A stretch of DNA of 64,000 bases from Pycnopodia helianthoides (GCA_032158295.1 CM063249.1:21702270-21766269), one strand, 5' to 3'. Shown: positions 9,938-22,800, counted from the stretch's first letter. Numbers and translations: made by a program. The notes: a model not told the origin generated them from the sequence alone.

Positions 9938-12900
9938 GTAAATGAGAATTGGTTTGACTGCCCTGGATTCCTTTTTATACACTCACTAGGACATTGTACC
10001 ACGCACCCTATTGACTATTATAATATGTGTCTTCATTGTGTGCTTGGAATCTCAGGAATCTTTTGAGGATTGTGTTTGTGGGGGGGGGGGGGGGTACCGC
10101 TCTGTCATTTACTGTGTACAAGATTAGAGGAACTACCTCCATGGTGGGAACATTGCATGTGGGATATGGGGGGATTCCCTCTGCCCCACCTTAATCATGT
10201 TAATCAGGCATGGCAATGGTAAAGCTGGGATGGGCTGATGAGTGGTATATTATTTTGCATGCTCATTGGAAAGTTACCCCTGATCTAACTTAACCCCCAA
10301 TCACCACTTCCTGCTTACCAAAAATTCAACCTCATTAAATTAACTCATTAATTTAAAAAGAAAGGGGAATCGTTTATTTTCATATCATGTGCGTACATGT
10401 TCTGATTGTGTGCATCGCATGAATCTGTTGCACAATCAGTCCCATCATGCATCACTACATCTAGTTGCGATAATTGTAACCCTCTATCCTCCCGACGGTC
10501 GGAGACCGGAGGGTTACGAGTCATGCAGTGCAAAAAAGTGGCGAAATAAAAATTTCGACTATTTTGGTCAGACTAGTCACCAGATTTGCCCAATTTTTAC
10601 CACTTTCAAAAAACATGACACACATTCTAAAAACATGGATGTGATCATTAATGTGTCATGAATCCATTCGTATTACTCAAAACATCATTGAGGGAATATT
10701 TTAAGAAAAAAAGACAAAAACTTACCCGAGACTGAGCAAAATTCTCATGAAGCGTAGACAATCCCAGGTCCGGTTTTCGAACCTCGCGATTCGTGACCTA
10801 GCAACATCTTGACCAATCAGCGTAAGCGGACTCGTCGTTGAGCGCATTTTGTTGAGTTGCACAATCACAGGATATTTGTGAGGAAAAATTTCCAGATTGA
10901 GCGCGCATTCTGGAATGCTGTTCCTGCAATTAATCAGCGCAAACTGCAGATGGCGCAAATCTGTTGTATACATTAACTGCGTGCACGCACAGTCGCACAT
11001 GGACGATCGCCACGCCTACCATAACGGTTTGGTTTACGCTGATTGGTCATTTAGGGGAAGCGCGGTCCATGGACATTTCAGTCAGTTTCTGATAAGTTTT
11101 TGTTCGTTTTTTCTTCAAATAATTTTTCAACGATGTTTAGAGTGTTATGAGTGGATTCATTACACATTGAAGATCAAATCCATGTTCTTAGAATGTGTGT
11201 CATGTTTTTTGAAAGTGGTAAAAATTGGGCAAATCTGGTGACTAGTCTGACCAAAATAGTCGAAATTTTTATTTCGCCACTTTTTTGCACTGCATGACTC
11301 GTAACCCTCCGGTCTCCGACCGTCGGGAGGATGGAGGGTTACGATTATCGCAACTACACTACATCCTGACTAAGCGCTTGTACAACGTACAAGCTCACCA
11401 GCCTACCCCAGCAGTCATGGACAAGACGGTTGGGGCCGAGCGAATTGGCAACATATTACGATTATCCAGTACTTACAAGCTTCCCATCAGAAGGAAAAAA
11501 AGAATACTGTGTACATTTTCATTGATTATGAATAACGTAAAGAATTCCGTTTCATAATATTCACAGCTCCTGAGGAGATCTTGGAGGAGGAATCAACAAA
11601 GATGCCCTGCCAGAGATTTCATCGAACAGGTCAATTAATTACCGTTTGGACTTTTTAAACACAATGTTTGATGCATAAGCCATACTACAAAATACAATAC
11701 TATTTGTGAACAGCAATACATGTAGCCAAGTACAATTTAGTTAACTATCACTCGGAGGCACCGCCATTTCCCAGGCCCGTATCTAGGAATTTTTCCAGGT
11801 GTTGGAGTCTCCCTCCCCCCCCCCCAAAAAAAAAGAAGCAAGAGAATTGCTCTCTTGTTCAAACAAGGTGGGTGGCATCCACCAAGAAGTGGAGGTCTGT
11901 AGCGAGATTACAGTAGATGCGTTCGTGATAGCGCAGGTTTAAAACTTACAGAAGAATACAAATATTTAAAAGAGGAAAAACAAGTTGGTGAGTTTCCATA
12001 CCCCCTTGGAGCCCTTTCCCCCCTCCCATTCCCCTTGCATGCTACCTAATTACCTCTGATGTATTTAAGCCTGTCGTTGATCACATCATCACCTAGTTTT
12101 CTGGTTGCTTTCAGGTGATTGCAGTTTTGGCGTAATTTGCAGGTTCTCCCACTTAACAACGCAGAGAAGACATGAGCTCCTAAATGGTTTGTAGTCGACC
12201 ATTTATTTCATAAGAACCATCACTAAATAGTAGGGTGTTCACATCAAGACGCTGTTCATACACACAAAAGTCTCAGTGAAATTGACCCCATGACCACCCC
12301 CACCCCAACAACACCCCAACAACACCCCAACAACACTTAGGTATGCCTTTGAGCCAAGAGCTACCTCCATGGTTGCACCAACTGGAGGTAGACCACGGCA
12401 CCCCAGTACCTAGAACTCTGGCAACTAGCTTCCAACAGGGCCCGTATTCATAAAACTGTTAAAGCCGGAAGTACTGCTTAGCAAATGTCTTTGCAAGAAG
12501 TGAGTGGGGCACTAGTCACAAAAATGTAAACTTTGTAGAATTTTATTTGGTAACCGTTTGTGCTTAGCAAGTTTTTGTAAGCAAAAATAGAGTGTGGCAC
12601 CAGTTGCAACAATGTAAACTTTGTGGAATTTTGGTTGGTAACCTGTTTCTGCTAAGCACATTTTTGTGGTTAAAAGCTTTATGAAACTGCCTGGGTGGAT
12701 CAACGCCTCTTTACCAGTTACAGAGAATGATCATGACTGTTATCAGTAAGAGTTGGTGCCCAACCAGGCAGGAGCTACAAGGGATCAAGGCCATACCTAG
12801 TACATTTGTCTGAAAAAAAATAAAACTTTAAGTTGGTGAATATCATGGGTTAACGTTTGTTCAACCTTGCAGAAGTTGAAGGAAGAAAGCATACAGAATT

Positions 12901-13159
12901 TGAAGCATCACAAAGACAACCTGGAGAAAAGACTAATCCTACAGTGGAAGACTGGCTAAAAAGTAGAACCAAGATAAGAAAGTCTGACAAAGAGACTAGC
13001 CAAACAGGGGGAGGAGAGGCAGGTGATGGATCATCAGCTGATAGCATGGGCATACGCAGTCTTCCACCTGCACTAAGAGGCATACCAGATCTTCCACCAT
13101 CTCTCCTCCCGCCCACTGTAGAAAGCCTGTTGCGGATTAAAGATGTTGAGTGGGGTTGA
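9814..13159 (+). CDS. ZMAT5: ZMAT5 / U11-U12 snRNP 20K protein, complete in 4 exons
   Basis: ZMAT5 is a component of the U11/U12 di-snRNP of the minor (U12-type) spliceosome and acts in the nucleus. Exons of 124, 63, 72 and 287 nt join in phase to 181 residues; the human protein is about 170. The N terminus has a U1C/matrin-type zinc finger with C6, C9, H23 and H29 (CX2C-X13-HX5H). A CCCH finger follows with C56, C65, C71 and H75 (CX8CX5CX3H), split over exons 2 and 3. The C terminus is proline-rich and ends in EWG, like the QWG ending of vertebrate ZMAT5, and the segment PTVEDWLKSRTKI also fits the family. It is head-to-head with HIRA and tail-to-tail with GIT. Intron 1 hosts a long-TIR transposon. 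Confidence 0.93.
10453..11365. mobile_element. Mutator-like non-autonomous DNA transposon with long TIRs
   Basis: The element spans 10462-11356 (895 bp), flanked by CACTACATC at 10453-10461 and 11357-11365. The ends TAGTTGCGATAAT and ATTATCGCAACTA are inverted; the arms stay nearly identical for about 200 bp and recognisable to about 275 bp. Next to the tip is a palindromic CCGACGGTCGG. Long TIRs and a 9-bp duplication fit Mutator-like elements; no transposase is encoded. It sits in ZMAT5 intron 1. Confidence 0.85.
11567..11629 (+). CDS. ZMAT5: ZMAT5 coding exon 2
   Basis: 63 nt, phase 1 at both ends, acceptor CACAG and donor GTCAAT. It encodes APEEILEEESTKMPCQRFHR with the first Cys of the CCCH finger. 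Confidence 0.9.
12115..12186 (+). CDS. ZMAT5: ZMAT5 coding exon 3
   Basis: 72 nt, phase 1 at both ends, acceptor TTTCAG and donor GTTTGT. It encodes GDCSFGVICRFSHLT, supplying the last two Cys and the His of the CCCH finger. Confidence 0.9.
12438..12695. mobile_element. GGGCCC-CTTAAGCAG MITE family, copy
   Basis: One of many copies with ends like GGGCCCAATTTCATA..GCTGCTTAAGC and inner CTTAGCA / GGTTACCAGCC motifs. Other copies: 15251-15415, 15915-16060, 21043-21223, 23828-24005, 26992-27168, 30064-30287, 42655-42876 and 49358-49505. It is the most abundant family in the window. Confidence 0.7.
12873..13159 (+). CDS. ZMAT5: ZMAT5 terminal coding exon 4
   Basis: 287 nt, phase 1 in, acceptor CTTGCAG, stop TGA at 13157-13159. 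It encodes the hydrophilic C-terminal region and the family-typical ending LLRIKDVEWG. Confidence 0.93.
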
Positions 13160-14084
13160 TGCAGAGATAAAGGAAAGCGGGACGATGAACAAACAGAAAC
13201 TTTTGTAGGGGTCTTGGATCTTCCATCATCTAACATTACCAACAAAACAACAGATTGTCTTTGAAAGATGATAATCAAGAAAAGTAAAGCAGCGAAAAGA
13301 AATTTGAGTAGAGAAAAAATGGTGGATAACCCACTCTTCACTGCATGGTAATGACCGGGCTGGTGGCTGACCCCTGTTAATGGACTAAGCCGATTCCCGT
13401 TTATAAAAACCATTACAGAAAAAATTGTAAAAAATCTTCAGAAGTTGTTATTTTCCTATCGCCAATATTTTTTTGAAATGTTCAAGGGCCATTCCTTTTG
13501 GTTTGCACAGTCTATACATAACATTCATAAAACGGAACAAGAATCACATATAATTTAAGCAAACAGGCTTACTTATTGAGTTGAAACTGTCACAAGTTTT
13601 TGAACTATTTGTTTTACTTTTAATGTCTAAGATAATGTAAACTTCTTAAACAAAAAGCGGGTAACAATGGTTTATAAATTAAAAGCTACAGGTTGCCATT
13701 GATTATAAATACAACTGTAACGCTTTAAACATGCACCACTCACATGAAAATATCTGAGTATTAAATATCAGGTTTTTTTATGAACAAAATAAAAACAGAA
13801 ACTTGGGTGTTGAGTACATGTATGTCTTATTATTGGGTTTTTACTGTACACCGATGTGTGTAAAGCACTGTATACTCAGTACTTTTCCCGAGTTCTGTGA
13901 ACAATGCCACAGGCATACAACCTTTGCCATTCTATGTCTTACAAACTAGACCACTGAGATTGCCTGGTAGCTACAGGCAGTTCAGATTCTATATTTTAGC
14001 AGCGGGTAACATCTATTAAAGAGTATTTCTTAATTGAGATAATAATTTAAACATTTTAAGCAGGGATTCCGTTTCAACTATAGT

Positions 14085-14410
14085 GCTGTAGACCATGTAA
14101 CCTTTGTTTACAGAAAGAGTGACCTTGTCATTCCATGGCATTTTCTGGCAGGCGAGATACTACACTGGGTCATATGGGAAAGTTTACACTTCTTGTCATA
14201 ATTTCAACATAAATTCAAGAGTTGAAAAACAGCTGTACAAGTTTTGAGATGTGCCCCTTTTACATAACATTGATAAAAATCAGACAGTGCAATCTCCATA
14301 AAAAATAAGATTTTATGTTTTCCTCCGTTTACCTGTGTACAAATCGTGCCTGCATGAAGTTAAGGCTCTGTGGCTCTTTCGTAATAGATGTCACAGGTCA
14401 CATGGTTTAT
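14085..14410. repeat. Dispersed 330-bp repeat, copy 1
   Basis: It runs from TAGACCATGTAACCTTTGTT to GTCACAGGTCACATG. The copy at 43771-44100 has the same orientation and the one at 53440-53770 is inverted. All three share AAATCAGACA-GCAATCTCCATAAA-like core sequence. Confidence 0.8.
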
Positions 14411-14707
14411 AAAAGAACTGCATAATGTTGTTTTTATAGACTTTTCAATTCTCACTTGTATGTTGGAACATAAGAACCTGTTAAAGTGCGCGAGTTTGTT
14501 AAAGCAATGTACGTGGGACCAAAGTGGTCCCAAAATATTTGAATACGTGCAAGACTTTAAAAAAATTATTTCAATTAGTGTATTTTGAGTTTGGAGTATG
14601 TTTTTTACTTGGCTTTTGTGCCTTTAATTTATATTTTTACCTGTACTTTTTTATATTGTACATCAAATTCAAGTTTGGCCTCTGGCCGTGACATTTGAAA
14701 TGTTAAT

Positions 14708-14721
14708 AATAAAGCAATAAA
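14708..14721 (+). terminator. Candidate ZMAT5 polyadenylation signals
   Basis: Two AATAAA hexamers overlap this short interval (14708 and 14716) about 1.55 kb after the ZMAT5 stop. An earlier hexamer at 13788 could be used instead. Which is used cannot be decided from sequence. Confidence 0.4.
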
Positions 14722-16133
14722 CCAATATATAAACCAAGACTTGCACGGTCTATTACCATTTGTCTTCCAACAAATGTAGGCTTTTTCGCTGTGACTCTTA
14801 AATTATGAATAAGTAAACTACTGCAATTAACATTTCTCAATTTCACATCGAATGAAATGGCATAAGTAAACTTAGAATTCTATAAATACCAATGTATTTA
14901 TGCAGACTCACTTTCGTTAATGCGCTTAGAAATAACATAATAAAACCTTCCGACTATACTTTAATTCTACAAGTAAAAAATGTGTACTACGATACAAAAG
15001 TTCTGGTTTTACATTTTTGTACAGTATTTTATGACATCATTAGCTTCCGATATAGTAAAAAATATTATTCTTCCTTCTGTTTTTTCCGATTCCTTTATGG
15101 CATGCATTCTACAGGCAGCTACTCAACTTCTATAGTTCAATTTATTCAAATTTTTTTAATGCAAGAAAAAAGAACCCGCTTATATATATTTCAGTTGCCT
15201 CACATAGGGATGTGACCTTATTGACTTTCGCCTGAAAAATTACTACTTCAGGGCCCAGTTTTATAAGCTGTAATGCACAGAAAATTGCTTAGCACAGACA
15301 AATCTTGCTTAGCCCAAACAGGTAACCAGCCACATTACCATTTAATGTATATTGTTTGTGACCGGTTCCCTGCTAAATTTTGCTTCTGCTAAACAGCTAT
15401 ATGAAATTAGGCCCAGGTGGCAGCATCGTGGAGTTATAAGTAAGCTTAGGAATTTTTTGTTACTACTTTGTTATCATCAAGAGAAACTACTTTCTGGGAC
15501 CAATTTCATTGGCTATTTTTGAAACTCTGGCTTAGGCTTCGACTCCGGCTTATGCACCGTCAGCCTACAGACCTTTCCATTGTTGATAAACAAACGGCGC
15601 TGGTTGGCATGGACGGCCGGATGTTAGCAAAACAACCAAACGTGTTAACAGATGTTGTGACCAAAGCGGATATTTCTGCCAACTTTAAATTAAACACTAT
15701 TTTAAAATATTTACGTAACATTATTACAAACTGTAGCTATCATTTTTTGCTTTGCATTTGTGGCTTTCCATAGTTTTCCAACCTTCGTTGGCAAAAACTC
15801 CGGCTGTGACATTGCAATATGGAAAAGTCTATTTGATATCTCGTACTGAAATTCCACATTTTTCAAAATTACTGATGGCGCCAAAACTGGAGTGTAAGCT
15901 GTGGTTTCAAAAAGGGCATAGAGCTGCTTAAGCAAACAATTTTGCTTACAATTTTTTCCTGCTCAGCAAAAATAAGCAGGACCCCAGTTCAAGATAGTAC
16001 ATGTGACATGATATTTTAGCTGGTATCCTTAGTCTGGTAAGCAAACAAAAGGCTACCAAATAACAACCCTGAGGTTGACCCTGCAACCATAAAAAGAATT
16101 AGTCTGGTTACCTCAATGAGTACGCTGGAGAAG

Positions 16134-16544
16134 TATTATGCCCAGTCTCACTACCATGGGCAGTGAGCTGTATCCTGTATCGATACCTCTCATCACCAAC
16201 CCCTGGTAGGGATGCGCTGAAAAACTACACTGATCGGCTCCGAAAAATAGACTGAGTTGTTAAAAACTTTTGAGTGCTTGCATGGCACTTGCAGGACGCT
16301 TAGTGTGCGTGTTAAAACGTAAATATGTTAACATTACTCAAAAAGAATGAATCATGTTTTTAAATGGTCACCCTAAACTGCATACCCTGTCACAAGATCA
16401 AAGGAAATGAGAGGGGACCAGTTGCTCTTTGACTTGATGCGTCTTTTGTGGGCTACCATACTCGAGCTCCCACATAGAGTGAATCGCCTAAAGGCCTAAT
16501 TAAAATGAGATTGATCGCCCCTGGGAACGAGGTTGTGTCATGCC
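16134..16544. mobile_element. CAGYCTCG element, older copy with degenerate 9-bp TSD
   Basis: The element occupies 16143-16535 and ends CCCCTGGGAACGAGGTTG. The flanks TATTATGCC (16134-16142) and TGTCATGCC (16536-16544) agree at 7 of 9 positions. Internal sequence matches 18459-18945, for example GAGAGGGGACCAGTTGCTCT. Confidence 0.7.
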
Positions 16545-16655
16545 GTACATGCACGCATTGGTTGCATGCCTACAGAAATTTTGTGTTCTGTATCTATCTG
16601 AGTCAACTGATTTGTGGAATGCCTGTAGAGCTTCAGGGTTGGACCACAAACTCCT

Positions 16656-16853
16656 TCACTGAAAACATGTAACCAGCTGCTTTGCAGACTTGGCAATATC
16701 ATAGGCTCTTGCGATGATCTCCGAGGTGAGGCCTTTCAGGTCAGGGGTCACGTTGGGGTCAGAGGGCACGGCATTCTTGCACTCTGTGTGTAGACGAGTA
16801 GCACTGGATACCAGGATACGCAGCGGGGACTTGACTGCTTCAGTACGTAGCTT
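16656..16853 (-). CDS. GIT terminal coding exon 19
   Basis: 198 nt including the stop at 16656-16658. It encodes KLRTEAVKSPLRILVSSATR, LHTECKNAVP and ARAYDIAKSAKQLVTCFQ, the last helices of the paxillin-binding domain. The protein ends shortly after QLVT. Confidence 0.94.
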   Translation of the reverse strand, partial: KLRTEAVKSPLRILVSSATRLHTECKNAVPSDPNVTPDLKGLTSEIIARAYDIAKSAKQLVTCFQ

Positions 16854-19800
16854 CTGCAATTATTCAACCAAATTCAAAAGCGTGTCAGATGGAAATTCAT
16901 GACTGTACAATTGGTAGTTATCAGCTGGGAACTTTAGAGGTTGATTAGGACTGGGGTCAACATTGAGCTAGAGGTAGCATCTTTGAATTGATCAAGTCAG
17001 CTGGGAACTCCAGGAGTTGATTAGGACTGGGGTCAACATTGAGCTAGAGGTAGCATCTTTAAATTGAGGCCTACAAAGCTGTAGCGTGTTGTGACCGAGG
17101 GGTGTTGCGGATCAAGTTCTGGTGGCTGAGTCATCGCAGTGTGGGGTCCAATCCCAGTCATGACACTTATGTCTTTGAGCAAGACACTAAACTATAATAG
17201 ACCCTATGCATCGACGTCATCAAACTGCCATGTTAGAGGTAAACCAATCATGAAACAAACAAAACCCAATAATTTGTACATGCGACGTATAGGATTGGGC
17301 AATGAACAACCTCCTTTTGACCTATAGATGAGGGCGCCCTACTCAATTGACGTCTTGTGCATAAGGTCAACTGCTTTTCATCACCCAGTGGTAAATGGGT
17401 AATTGTGAGGATAGAGATGGTTTTTATAAATGTTTAGCAAACTGTGTGCCAAATCGGCTGCCGATGCTGCATACTCCTAAGGAGTTGAGATGGTTTCAGG
17501 AATTAGGACCCAATGAACAGGGTTGACAATAATTTTATTTATTGTAAGGTACTCTGAGGAGCTTTCTGGCTTGAAAAAGTGCGTAATAAATATATGTTAT
17601 TATTAGTTATTACAGAGTTAATGACTGGGAGTGGCAGACTGTTCCAATATGGAATTGCCGATGGATAGAAATGGGTGTTGAAGAAACTGGGGTGGGGAAG
17701 GTGTTAAGATGAGTGGCGGGACGTAAAGTACATGTTTATGTACATAGTGTCGTGTGTCTGAGAAAGTAGTAGTTCAGCATTGATGTCAAACAGCATCATG
17801 AACTCAGTCTATTCTATTGAACTTACCTCTGGGAAGAGATTAGCCATTTCATTCACAGCAGAGCGAATATTGTCGGAGCATGATGCAAAGCTACAAACAA
17901 AAACAAGTAAACAACAAAATAAATGCCAATTGAATACCAGTGGACTTTCTTAACCGTGGTCTGCAAGCCAATATAGTCAAGTAAATGTAGTGTTTGAAAA
18001 TGTGCGTGTTGGAGATAAATCTAGTAAGGTTTGCGGTTACACCTTGTATATAAAATATCCCTCTAGGAGTTACGGTGGTTCTTTGCAGAACCATAGAGAG
18101 ATTGACAAATAAATAAATATACATGTAGATGATTCCAGCGAAGATTTGTGAGGTAAAAACAGCAATGGTTGTATCGTTGTTTCAGTGCAAAAAGTTGAAT
18201 TAGCACTTACATTAAATTGCCAAACAATGTATCTCCTGAATTAGCAGTACTTAATTAAATTGCCCTAAACAATGTATCTCCTGAATTAGCAGGTACATTA
18301 AATTGCCTAAACGTTGTATCTCCTAAATTAGCACTTACATTAATTGCCTAAACTTGTATCTCGCTTGAAATAGCCCGCATGTCACACAAAACAAGTACCC
18401 GCCGAGATACAACGTTTTTGCACTGGCGTGATACTATTGTTTGTTTCTAGACCTCACTCAGCCTCGCTACCATGCGGGCAGCGCGCCGTTTCGATACCTC
18501 TCGTCACTAACCTGGTAAGGATGTACTGAAAAACAACGCTGATTGGCTTCCAAAAGTGACTACTTTGCATGCAAGCTTGTTTAAAAATTCCGAGCGCTTG
18601 AATGGCGCTTGTAGGACGCTTAGTACGCGCGTGTGAAAATGTAAGTATGTGACGCGATTCCATTTCAAATGAATCATGTTTTTACACTATCACCCTTAAC
18701 TGCATAGAGCTAGACATATCACAAGATCAAAGAAGAATGAGAGGGGACCAGTTGCTCTTTCACTTCAGGCCTTATTTGCGGGTTACCATACTTAAGCGGG
18801 CGCGTAGAGTGGATCGACCACAGGTCTAATTAAAATGTGCTGTATTTGAGCACATTTTAATGAACCAATTCCAGGGGTTATGAGCGAGCAAGGCATGCTG
18901 GACAAAATGGTGCGGCGAGATCGATCACCCCTGGGAACGAGGTTGGACCTCACTGTCTCTACAGGTCAAAGGTCACATAAAACTAGAATAGAGTTTTGGT
19001 CTTAAACACATTGGTTTAAAGGAGGTTATGCATGATTGTGTGTTATGCATGAACAGTAAAGTCTGTACTACACAATAATTACCTGTCAACTTTGCCCTCT
19101 GTTGCCATGGATAACAATGTCTGTATGCGCTTAGTGATCTTGTCTGTAGCAGACACAATCTCCTCAAGAGTGGGTACTTTGTCAGGATCTACGTCCCCGC
19201 CGTCGCTGCGTGGTGACAGCTCAACTGTTGGGGAACTGGGAGCTGCAGGAGACCCTGGGGTGTCTGTCGTGGCTGGCTGGCATGGGCTGGGGAAAAAATA
19301 TAACTAATGGTTTATGGATCCAATGGTAACAACATGCAAACACATTTTATATCTTCTCTGACATTTGTTGGGGGTTTGTTGTTGATTTTACCTTTTTTTC
19401 CTCTTAACTTTAATAAGTACTTAATAAATAACAGTTTCAGTGCATTGTCTGCTCTACCAAAGACAAAACTCATCTGTGTCGTTTTATTTTTATAAAATCA
19501 AATATCTCTGGTTTCCCAGCAGATGATGTGTGTAATGGATTTCACATTGCTGTCACCCCTGCTGTCAATTGAATGAATGCTTATGTCAACAACAATTTAA
19601 AAATACTTACACATTATTTTATTTACAAGTTTATAATAATGGCGTGTAGTGGCCGAGCGCATAAGAGCACTGGACTCAAGCTCTGATGTTTCTGATCAGC
19701 AGAGTGTAGGTTCGAGTCCTGGTTGTGACACTTGTGTCCTTAAGCAAGACACTTCACCATTATTGCTACCCTGGTTTGATTGGCTGCATATTGTGCCATA

Positions 19801-22800
19801 GCACCTGGTAAACCAATACATGGTGCTATGTAAAGGAAAAATGTTTTATACTTCAAAACTTTGCTACACATACCTTGCAGGATAAAGTATATAATAATGT
19901 TGGAGCACCATGAGCGTCACTGGGTGATGGATTTGAGCGCTATACAATAAGCCACTGTTATTAATATGATTTTAGTGGCGTTCTCAAATAATTGCATTGA
20001 AATTTTAAAACTCTTAGATAATAAAATTAATGTGGCTGTCCATAGTTTGCCGGCCACCATTTGGCAACATCTGCAACAGTGACCCCGCAAACACCAGTTC
20101 TTATTCATGTCTACTTTACAACTCAACCTTTCAACTTTGACCTTTGACTGACCTTGGTTCTGCTGGCTGGGTCTGGGTATTGTCGTAGTCACTGCCTGCT
20201 TGACTGACTGGTCTTTCCTCCTTCCCAGATGGATCCTCAGCCTGTGGAGAACAAACACATCGTCATTGTTTGATGTCCTACCCTAAAAGGTATGTGTACA
20301 GGGCTCACCCTTAAATCTTTCAGTGCCAAGGTCTTACATGTACAATTTTCTTTTTTAACTCAAAAAGTGTCATCAGTCGCACATGTGCGATCCATAATAT
20401 ACGTATGATCACAAGAGATACTATTGACTTTGGGATGTACCAATGCAACAGCAAGATACATTTTGTTTGGTGAGAAAGACTTTTCTTCTTTTCGTTTTTT
20501 TTTACAGAAATTCGAAAAACCTCACAAAGCTGGGCATTTTAGGTTCAAAACGCAAAAAAAAGCGGGCAGTGAAAGAGTTCACACTAACCCGGCCTACATT
20601 GTCTAGTCAAATCTGCTCCGGGCTAGTAAACACCACTTCTCAACCTGCCCTGTGGACTACTAAAAACTGTGTAACCTACATGCCTAAAATGTTCATATCT
20701 CTTGCTTTTTAGCAATGTGAATACTAAATTTAAAAAATGTGTAAATTTGTTTTTGGTGTGTGAATGTAACTTCATTTGACCATTAAACTGGTTGTGACCA
20801 CTTCTATTAATACATCAGAAAGATACATTTATGACAATACATCTGAGCTACTAAAACTTCTTGGGGCAAGTTAAATGCAGTTTACTAGTCATATGGGCTC
20901 TTTACAAAAAGCTTAAGCGCAACACCTGGTGTACAAGTCTTGCTGGTACAATTATGTGTAAATCTCTTTTGGAAGGAGTGTGGGCTCAGACAAGAGCCAT
21001 TGGTTTTTAACAGTGTATTCTGCTCGTCTTCTGTCCTAACCTGGGCCAAATTTCATACAGCACAAAAAGTAGCTAAACGCAAAAGAATCATAGTTACAAG
21101 AATAAGGTAACCAGCCAAACCACCGTATCACATCTACAATCTGTGACTGGTGTCCTGCTCATTTTGCTTAGCAAATTGTTAAGTAATCGATTTTGCTTAA
21201 GAATCTCTATAACATTGGGCCCTGTTGGTCAAGTTAGTACATCACACCAAGGCGTTTCTACTGCACGCACTATGTCTTTGCTTTTTCCAGCTCTAAAGCT
21301 GGTAAATTTGTAGTTATTAATACTTAAAATCATTCACTTCATTGTACTAGGAAAAGTTGAGGTATCAGCATTCGAAGACTGCCCAAATCACCATGAATAA
21401 TAAGCCAAACTCATAAAGCACGAAATATAACTGAATGAAATCTAAATGTTGTGCTATCACCTTGAGGAAAATCTTACCTCAGGGCCATCCCCTGCATCTG
21501 TGATTGGTGGAAGGTTGGCGTTGACACTCCTCCTGTTTCCCTCAGGGGCGGCGGCCTCCGGAGCACTGGCAACAGGCACGGCACTCTCAGGCACAATACA
21601 GAAAGGTTTAGAGTTTGACAGACGTGTGTCAATCATGGACATTGGACGGCCTGAAACCCTGGGGGAGCGGTTGACGTTACCAGCTTTGGGTTGGTAGCTT
21701 TCCAAGTCACGGGTCTTCTGCGGGAAGTCCATGCGTCGCTGGATTGCCCGAAGCTGTTCATTTTCCTCCTTGAGTTTATCAACCTTGTTATATAAACATA
21801 AATTGATCAATTTTCAATCCAACTTTTGATTGGTTTATACTATCAACAGCTCTCTATTGCTCGTTACCAAGTAAGTTTTTATGCTAACAATTATTTTGAG
21901 TAACTACCAATAGTGTCCAGTGCCTTTAATCAATGTTTGTAAATCGTCTATGTATATTTATAAATAGCTTTTGTTACAATTGTAAACCAGATTATTTCAG
22001 CCATGAACTCACCATCGACTGCAGCATGTGGACATCTTGGTTGAGATCTTTATTCATGGCCAGAAGCTGAGCCACCTTCGCCTCCGAGGAAGTCAGCTGC
22101 TTCTTAACTTGAAGGTACTCCTTAAAAGTAATACGCTCCTCAGAAACATCTGAGCTGGCACTCTGCAAGGAAGCAAAAGTTCATTTCATTTCTGATTTCA
22201 TAGCATCAATCTTAATTATCCACTTTTTATGTTTTTCTATCTAATTCTAATTCAACATCACAACTTGTAGTTTCTAAAAGGCAGTGGTACTAATGACGGG
22301 ACACTGGCAGTGCAAGGTTTTGTATAAATGGACATGGATAAGCTACAGTTTATCAAACTTTTTATGTAAATTATGCCCAGTTCATACTTCCTGCGAATGC
22401 GAATGCGAATGCGAATTTTGACGTCACAGCTTTGTGAATGTTTTGCAGGATTTGAGCACAGGTCAACCCTTTGCAAATTGTTTGTTGCGAATTTGTGACA
22501 TCAAAATACGCTTCGCATTCGCATTCGCAGGAAGTATGAACCAGGCTTTAGGTGTTTTTCTCAACGATTTACACAACTCCTTTAACAGGACAGAATGATG
22601 GTGGAACACTGACCATAAATATTTGCAACCAAACAGAAACTGAATCCTGAGAACAGTACAGACTACAGCTGAGTGTAAGTGTGATGGACTCAGAAACTGC
22701 ATGGTCGGTTTTGGATGCGTTACATCAGCAATGTCTTTTTGTCCGAATTTCAGTATTCACTTTCTGTTTAGTTGCAACCATTCAATAAGTAAATCATTGT

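Larger units (their letters stand above)
13160..16655. other. ZMAT5 3'UTR and tail-to-tail intergenic region with GIT
   Basis: No coding exon is seen. Candidate plus-strand polyadenylation hexamers AATAAA lie at 13788-13793, 14708-14713 and 14716-14721. Repeats recognised inside are a tRNA-like SINE fragment (13840-13960), the roughly 330-bp family (14085-14410), GGGCCC-type elements (15251-15415, 15915-16060) and a 9-bp-TSD element (16143-16535). Confidence 0.6.

Noticed and set aside
12850..13413. 187-codon minus-strand frame
   Set aside because: It is antisense to the ZMAT5 terminal exon, whose plus-strand frame is supported by family motifs.
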